The notes under the pieces are model-generated. The model had not been told where the DNA came from. It saw only the letters and a program-made list of their open reading frames with translations, and searched no databases. A stretch of DNA of 8,038 nucleotides, from contig JBHAEP010000031.1 in the NCBI GenBank assembly GCA_041855665.1, positions 1 to 8,038 on the forward strand. Direction: 5' to 3'. Below are positions 4,708-8,038 of this stretch, piece after piece. The stretch comes from JBHAEP01 sp041855665 (GTDB taxonomy: Bacteria > Patescibacteriota > Saccharimonadia > Saccharimonadales > Saccharimonadaceae). Position 1 is the stretch's first letter. Every line of letters begins with the position of its first letter. A program made the translations under genes and the position numbers.

Positions 4708-6324
4708 TTAGTTTAATTGATTTTTACCAGAATCAAAAATTTTAGCAATTTCTGGATCAACCTCACCTACGTCGCTAAAAGACCGTGAAAGAATGGTATT
4801 ACTACTGACATCAGGTGTTGACTGCGAAAAATTATCAATCTTCTGATAAAATTCATTGGCGCTGATCTCTGATCTTGAGTTTAAGTTTAGCTCATCAGGA
4901 GAAAAATTACGCTTGCGACGGTTGATTGCGCGTAAAGCAAAAACCATGTCATCACTAGTAGAACTCCCCAGATGCGCCTGTTTGTAGGCGACATGAGAAG
5001 CATGACCTATTCGAGCTTGTTGACGATCTTCTTCTGTTAAGAACTGAATCTCTACCGGTAAAGCATCTTTGTAAATGAATGTCATTTTTGCTACCTGAAA
5101 TACATCCTCTGAATCCTGTGTGTTGAAATGGACTAGATCCGCATCGATATCATGCCGTAATAACACCGTTTGTGCTGCTTGAATATAATTTTCTGCACCA
5201 GAAACATAACCAGCTCTATCCTTACTTGGAGCAGGTTTCAATTCGTAATCATCTCCGTCGATTAAATTCTGGAGAGTCGCCGCAAAGGACTCCATAGAGT
5301 CAGTTCGACTATTACTAACCACCGTAACACCTAAAACATCCATCGGCGTTTGTTTTTCAGAATTGCCGTTTTTTTCATGCTTTTTAAGTTTTTTAGCCAA
5401 AGAACCCAAACTCTTAACTCGATAAGTATACCTTGAATCGGCCTCTTTAGTAATCAACTTTCCGGCACCAAAAATAATCTTTTCTTCGCTTGGCTCGAAA
5501 TCGTCACCACTTAACCTAAAAGTATTTGTCATCTGACCGTTAAATACATCTTCGATCACTTCATTTGGATCGAACTTTAAAGCTTTTTCAATAATTTCTG
5601 AACTCTTTTTGTAAGCATCTTCAAATCCACCGGTATGAATCGCTCGCTGATAAAAAGCACTGCTTCGCATTTTAGCGGACATAGCATCAAGCCCTAAAAT
5701 CTCACAAAGTGGACCATAAAAAGATTCGGCCTGGAAAATATCATTCATTAACTTACGCTCATCACGAGCAGGGTGTTCAAGATCATCAATATTAGCAGCG
5801 GCTTTTATAATGATAGACTCAATGTTGACATTTTCGCTAATTTCTCGCAGGTGCTCAATATCAATCTCTGGTTCGTTAATCATCCAGTCTTCTTGGCTCA
5901 TATCAACCACATCTCCGTTGCTAAATCTATCATAATTCATAGCTGCACGCTCGATGACGGAAACATCATTCAAAAGAGTATAAGTGTATTTTAGCGATTC
6001 GATTTTTTTACTTGCCGGGAATTCTGTAGGTATACTTGATACATGTCGAATTAGAGATTCCATAGCAAAATCACTATCTCTGTCGATCGTGTGACGACAA
6101 ATATTTCCGTATTCACTATTAGCCTGCTGAGCAATATCATGGAGAAGGGCAGCCTGATAAACTTCCTCCGGAACCAACTCTCCAGCATATCGTTTCACTA
6201 GATTGGCAACACGCTCTGCATGATTAGAAATTCTTTCATGACTAGAACTTTTATCGCTCTCAGAAAAATCCGCCAAAATTCTATCCGCGTGGTTAAATAA
6301 TATATTTTTCTGATCTTTCTCCAT
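4708..6324 (-). CDS. Gene E: RelA/SpoT-like protein (HD domain plus (p)ppGpp synthetase-like domain)
   Basis: 538 residues. The N-terminal HD region (about 28-230) has H35 (NHAERV), H62-D63 (ALLHDIA), K174 with A177 where the family has Asp in KLADRLHN, and FYGPLCEILGL (202-212), matching the Rel helix that follows the HD domain. The synthetase-like region (about 295-450) has RVKSLGSLAKKL (302-313, the R-x-K-x3-S-x2-K motif), D329 in MDVLGVTVV, a likely base-stacking Y380 in NYIQAAQTV, E425 in PVEIQF and GHASHVAYK (440-448). The TGS and ACT domains of full RelA/SpoT are absent; a polar tail of about 90 residues replaces them. The HD part lacks the Glu-Asp of HDxxED and the last Asp, so hydrolysis is probably lost. 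Likely makes (p)ppGpp or a related pyrophosphorylated nucleotide. ATG 6324 is the first possible start: a TAA lies in frame 9 nt before it. Confidence 0.85.
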   Translation of the reverse strand: MEKDQKNILFNHADRILADFSESDKSSSHERISNHAERVANLVKRYAGELVPEEVYQAALLHDIAQQANSEYGNICRHTIDRDSDFAMESLIRHVSSIPTEFPASKKIESLKYTYTLLNDVSVIERAAMNYDRFSNGDVVDMSQEDWMINEPEIDIEHLREISENVNIESIIIKAAANIDDLEHPARDERKLMNDIFQAESFYGPLCEILGLDAMSAKMRSSAFYQRAIHTGGFEDAYKKSSEIIEKALKFDPNEVIEDVFNGQMTNTFRLSGDDFEPSEEKIIFGAGKLITKEADSRYTYRVKSLGSLAKKLKKHEKNGNSEKQTPMDVLGVTVVSNSRTDSMESFAATLQNLIDGDDYELKPAPSKDRAGYVSGAENYIQAAQTVLLRHDIDADLVHFNTQDSEDVFQVAKMTFIYKDALPVEIQFLTEEDRQQARIGHASHVAYKQAHLGSSTSDDMVFALRAINRRKRNFSPDELNLNSRSEISANEFYQKIDNFSQSTPDVSSNTILSRSFSDVGEVDPEIAKIFDSGKNQLN

Positions 6325-6334
6325 AGCTTTTTAT

Positions 6335-6363
6335 ATTATAACATACTTTGCTATATTTTTCCA
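6335..6363 (-). promoter_or_regulatory. Promoter of the E-D operon, apparently leaderless
   Basis: On the minus strand TGGAAA (6358-6363) is 17 nt from a perfect TATAAT (6335-6340), preceded by TGT (an extended -10). Only 10 nt separate the TATAAT from the gene E ATG, so transcription would start about 3-4 nt before the ATG, leaving no room for a Shine-Dalgarno site; none is visible. Confidence 0.65.
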
Positions 6364-6397
6364 TATTACATGGTATGAATATAAATATATTTAACTA

Positions 6398-6427
6398 TTG
6401 ACTAGAATTACCGTTTCGTGATAATAT
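6398..6427 (+). promoter_or_regulatory. Promoter of rplJ-rplL
   Basis: TTGACT (6398-6403) is 16 nt from GATAAT (6420-6425); TAATAT (6422-6427), with TGA before it and an 18-nt spacer, is an alternative -10. It is divergent from the gene E promoter, with about 34 bp between the two -35 boxes. Predicted start is near 6432-6434. Confidence 0.68.
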
Positions 6428-6442
6428 AAACCAGTAGGTTTT

Positions 6443-6565
6443 ACCAGAGACAGTAGCCAAGATTAATAATCAATAAGCGCTACCGAGGCAAAAACAGCGA
6501 TTTAATCGCTTCTTGTCGTAAAACGTCTCTTGGGGTGGATAAGGTGTAATTATTTTTGATACCCC
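6443..6565 (+). promoter_or_regulatory. L10-type ribosomal protein leader
   Basis: A long-range closing stem pairs CCAGAGAC (6444-6451) with GTCTCTTGG (6525-6533), with one bulge. Inside, GTAGC (6453-6457) pairs with GCTAC (6479-6483), with a small GATT/AATC hairpin (6461-6471) on top and ACCGAGGC (6482-6489) following, and AGCGAT/ATCGCT (6496-6501, 6505-6510) forms a second hairpin. This closing stem, GTAGC arm and ACCGAGGC kink-turn-like strand match the L10_leader element as I recall it, bound by the L10-(L12)4 complex to repress rplJ. A further pairing, GGGGT (6532-6536) with ACCCC (6561-6565), shares GG with the closing stem and may be its alternative. No U-tract follows, so translational control is more likely than attenuation. 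Confidence 0.85.
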
Positions 6566-6637
6566 TAGACTACGCACGTTAACAGTATGGATATCGGGCA
6601 CTAATAACTCAGAAAAATCAAAGAAGAAAGGATTTTT

Positions 6638-7162
6638 ATGGCAATTTCACGCGATAAAAAGAATACTTTGGTTGCTGAGGTTCGTGGGTTACTTACTGAG
6701 GCTAAGCTTACTGCTTTTGCGCAGTATCAAGGTCTTGGTGTACAAGATATTCAAACTCTACGTCGCGAAGCTCGTGAAAAGGGCGTAACAATTAAAGTTG
6801 TTAAAAACCGCCTTGTTCGAGTTGCGATGAGCGAGATTGATACTTATAAAGAAACTGATACATCTCCACTTGTTGGTCAGCTAATTTATGCGATCAGCAC
6901 CGAAGATGAAGTAGCTCCAGCACAAATTTTGAACGATTTCGCAAAGAAAAATCCAACACTACAATTAATTGGTGGATTTTCTGGCGAAGGTGCGCTACTT
7001 ACAACTGACGAAATCAAGGCACTTGCTGGCCTTCCAAGCAAGGAACAGCTTATTGCCGAGACTGTTGCTCAGTTGCTATCACCAGTTCACGACAGCATCA
7101 ATGCACTTTCTGGAAACCTTCATGGTCTTTTGGATGGCATTGAAGCCAAAGCAACAAATTAG
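6638..7162 (+). CDS. rplJ: 50S ribosomal protein L10
   Basis: 174 residues, normal length. L10 anchors the L7/L12 dimers to the 50S subunit and represses its own mRNA. The N-terminal rRNA-binding domain starts MAISRDKKNTLVAEVRGLL and carries the conserved KVVKNRL (53-59). The usual LPSxExLxA reads LPSKEQLIA (132-140). The C-terminal helix (about 145-170), which carries L7/L12 dimers, is present and of bacterial length. The ATG at 6638 has AAAGGA (6627-6632) 5 nt upstream, after the L10 leader. rplL follows after 32 nt with no terminator between, so they form one operon. Confidence 0.97.
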   Translation: MAISRDKKNTLVAEVRGLLTEAKLTAFAQYQGLGVQDIQTLRREAREKGVTIKVVKNRLVRVAMSEIDTYKETDTSPLVGQLIYAISTEDEVAPAQILNDFAKKNPTLQLIGGFSGEGALLTTDEIKALAGLPSKEQLIAETVAQLLSPVHDSINALSGNLHGLLDGIEAKATN

Positions 7163-7194
7163 TATAAATTATTAAATTACGTAAGGAGTCAACT

Positions 7195-7575
7195 ATGGCT
7201 GACATTAAAAAACTTGCTGAAGAACTAACTAAACTTACAGTTCTTGAAGTAAACGAACTAAAGAACGTACTAAAAGATGAGTACGGAATTGAACCAGCTG
7301 CAGCTGCTGTAGCTGTTGCAGGTCCTGCTGCTGGCGGCGAAGCTGCTGGTGGTGAAGATGAAAAATCTGAATTCACAGTAACACTAAAAGACGCTGGTGC
7401 TCAAAAAGTAGCAGTTATCAAGGCTGTTAAAGAAATCACTGGTCTTGGTCTTGGTGAAGCAAAAGCAATCGTTGACGGCGCTCCAGCTCCTGTAAAGGAA
7501 AAGGTAGCTAAGGACGAAGCTGAAGCTGCAAAGAAAACCCTAGAAGAAGCTGGTGCAACTGTAGAACTTAGCTAA
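7195..7575 (+). CDS. rplL: 50S ribosomal protein L7/L12
   Basis: 126 residues, usual length. L7/L12 is the multi-copy stalk protein that recruits translation factors. Residues 1-32 are the helical dimerisation and L10-binding domain, about 33-55 the Ala/Gly-rich hinge, and 58-126 the factor-binding domain with KVAVIKAVKEITGLGLGEAK (71-90), including the conserved KVAVIK and TGLGL. The start has a strong AAGGAG (7183-7188) 6 nt upstream, stronger than that of rplJ, as needed for the several L12 copies per L10. It ends in a terminator. Confidence 0.98.
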   Translation: MADIKKLAEELTKLTVLEVNELKNVLKDEYGIEPAAAAVAVAGPAAGGEAAGGEDEKSEFTVTLKDAGAQKVAVIKAVKEITGLGLGEAKAIVDGAPAPVKEKVAKDEAEAAKKTLEEAGATVELS

Positions 7576-7616
7576 TCGCTAATTTTACGCACGATATCCT
7601 TACGTTACATAAAATT

Positions 7617-7646
7617 CCCGTTCTATAGCAGAGCGGGTTTTTTATT
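7617..7646 (+). terminator. Rho-independent terminator of rplJ-rplL
   Basis: CCCGTTCT (7617-7624) and AGAGCGGG (7630-7637) form an 8-bp stem with one G-U pair and a 5-nt loop, followed directly by TTTTTTATTT. It lies about 40 nt after the rplL stop. Confidence 0.92.
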
Positions 7647-7692
7647 TCAATATCAAAATATACAACACTTTTTGGCCTACTACTTAAAATCG

Positions 7693-7701
7693 TGTGGATA
7701 A
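7693..7701 (-). promoter_or_regulatory. Perfect DnaA-box 9-mer
   Basis: TTATCCACA on the minus strand, the consensus DnaA-binding 9-mer. It lies 12 bp upstream of the -35 box of the next gene. A single box gives no evidence of an origin; it could be a regulatory DnaA site or chance. Confidence 0.4.
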
Positions 7702-7713
7702 CTTTTTCGGGGC

Positions 7714-7742
7714 TTGCGCGATTTTTAAAAAACTGGTATATT
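7714..7742 (+). promoter_or_regulatory. Extended -10 promoter of the last gene
   Basis: TATATT (7737-7742) is preceded by TGG (7734-7736), an extended -10, with a weak TTGCGC (7714-7719) 17 nt upstream. The -10 box sits inside an inverted repeat (7734-7750). Confidence 0.6.
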
Positions 7743-7750
7743 TAATACCA
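7734..7750 (+). repeat. Inverted repeat over the -10 box
   Basis: TGGTAT (7734-7739) and ATACCA (7745-7750) are perfect 6-base arms around a 5-bp centre. It covers the whole -10 box and reaches the predicted start, the usual place for a repressor operator. Confidence 0.5.
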
Positions 7751-7788
7751 ATAACATTACAAACATAGACAAAAGGAACTGCGAGACC

Positions 7789-8038
7789 ATGTCTGAATTA
7801 CCAGAAAAACAAGCCAAGCGACTTAAATCGCTTATCCAGGAAGCTGAAACAAATCTAGCTGCCGCAAAAGAATTATTACTTAGCATCATGGGTGAAGATG
7901 GACAAATCACGGCACCTGTAGCCAACTCAATGGAAGATGTGAACGGTAAAGTAATCGAAGGAGTTTTTGACGGCGAAAAAATGATTGGCCCAGATGGCAA
8001 AAACTATCCTGTACCAGCCAACTATGCTTCAAAATCAA
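7789..8038 (+). CDS. Conserved hypothetical protein (3' partial)
   Basis: 83 residues are visible from an ATG at 7789 before the window ends. The Shine-Dalgarno AAAGGA (7772-7777) is 11 nt upstream, a little far. Residues 3-35 are charged and heptad-like (LPEKQAKRLKSLIQEAE...), a likely short coiled coil. Residues 55-83 look like a compact beta-rich segment with VIEGVFDGEKMIGPDG, YPVPANY and ASKS. I recall this GxFDGExMxGPDGKxYPVPANYASKS motif as a conserved uncharacterised protein of Candidate Phyla Radiation bacteria; that is memory, not a search. Its function is unknown. Confidence 0.78.
   Translation, partial: MSELPEKQAKRLKSLIQEAETNLAAAKELLLSIMGEDGQITAPVANSMEDVNGKVIEGVFDGEKMIGPDGKNYPVPANYASKS

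Noticed and set aside
6536..6544. One-mismatch DnaA box (GGTGGATAA) in the rplJ leader
   Set aside because: It is within the structured L10 leader and imperfect, so chance is the better explanation.
6588..6605. Five-codon open frame (MDIGH) in the rplJ leader
   Set aside because: No Shine-Dalgarno site; such short frames are expected by chance.
7098..7376. Minus-strand open frame over rplJ-rplL
   Set aside because: Its Ser/Ala/Pro-rich translation is the antisense image of the L7/L12 hinge and codons.
898..7594. TACGCAC recurring near rplK, rplJ and rplL
   Set aside because: The 7-mer also occurs inside rplA coding sequence and is short enough to recur by chance.
1..8038. Recoded UGA (Gly), as in some CPR phyla
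   Set aside because: All genes are open with standard stops and no in-frame TGA. The absence of TGA stops among 11 genes is too small a sample to mean anything.
1..8038. CRISPR arrays, tRNA and rRNA genes
   Set aside because: No regularly spaced repeats, tRNA cloverleaf or rRNA gene was seen.

Overview
The window is a ribosomal-protein and transcription region of a small-genome bacterium: secE (5' partial), nusG, rplK (L11), rplA (L1), rplJ (L10) and rplL (L7/L12), all on the + strand and in the usual bacterial order. The window most resembles a Candidate Phyla Radiation (Patescibacteria) genome, perhaps Saccharibacteria. That placement is inference. It rests on the unusually divergent L11, the long tailed L1, and a last gene whose GxFDGE...GPDG...YPVPANYASKS motif I recall from CPR genomes. 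Standard stops are used: 8 TAA and 3 TAG in the 11 genes whose ends are visible, with no in-frame TGA.

Layout. 1-1402: secE-nusG, then rplK behind its own promoter and closed by a strong terminator. 1431-3249: a three-gene minus-strand island of unknown genes (called A, C and B here, in + strand coordinate order). Each has its own promoter, Shine-Dalgarno site and terminator, and the island separates rplK from rplA. 3255-4391: rplA as its own unit, with a promoter, a compact L1-binding leader and a terminator. 4361-6363: a second minus-strand insertion, a two-gene operon of a RelA/SpoT-like HD plus synthetase protein (E) and a small unknown protein (D), read from an apparently leaderless promoter. 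6398-7646: rplJ-rplL with a promoter, an L10-type leader and a terminator. 7693-8038: the start of a further gene with a palindrome over its -10 box and a perfect DnaA-box 9-mer upstream.

How it fits together. The classic L11-L1 and L10-L12 operons are broken into separately promoted units. L1 has its own autoregulatory site directly before rplA instead of before rplK, which is what one would expect once rplK and rplA are uncoupled. L10 keeps the known L10-leader type of control. An alarmone-synthetase-like gene is divergent from rplJ, and its -35 box lies about 35 bp from the rplJ -35 box.

Most interesting points: (1) A and B are divergent paralogs of an unrecognised family. They share three ordered motifs and a 12-bp promoter/start block, and they flank a four-helix membrane protein. 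(2) The RelA/SpoT-like protein keeps the main synthetase residues but has lost key hydrolase residues, and is coupled to an unknown small protein. (3) The L1 leader is a miniature of the 23S rRNA helix 76 region capped by a GAAA tetraloop. All family assignments come from reading the sequence; no database search was possible.
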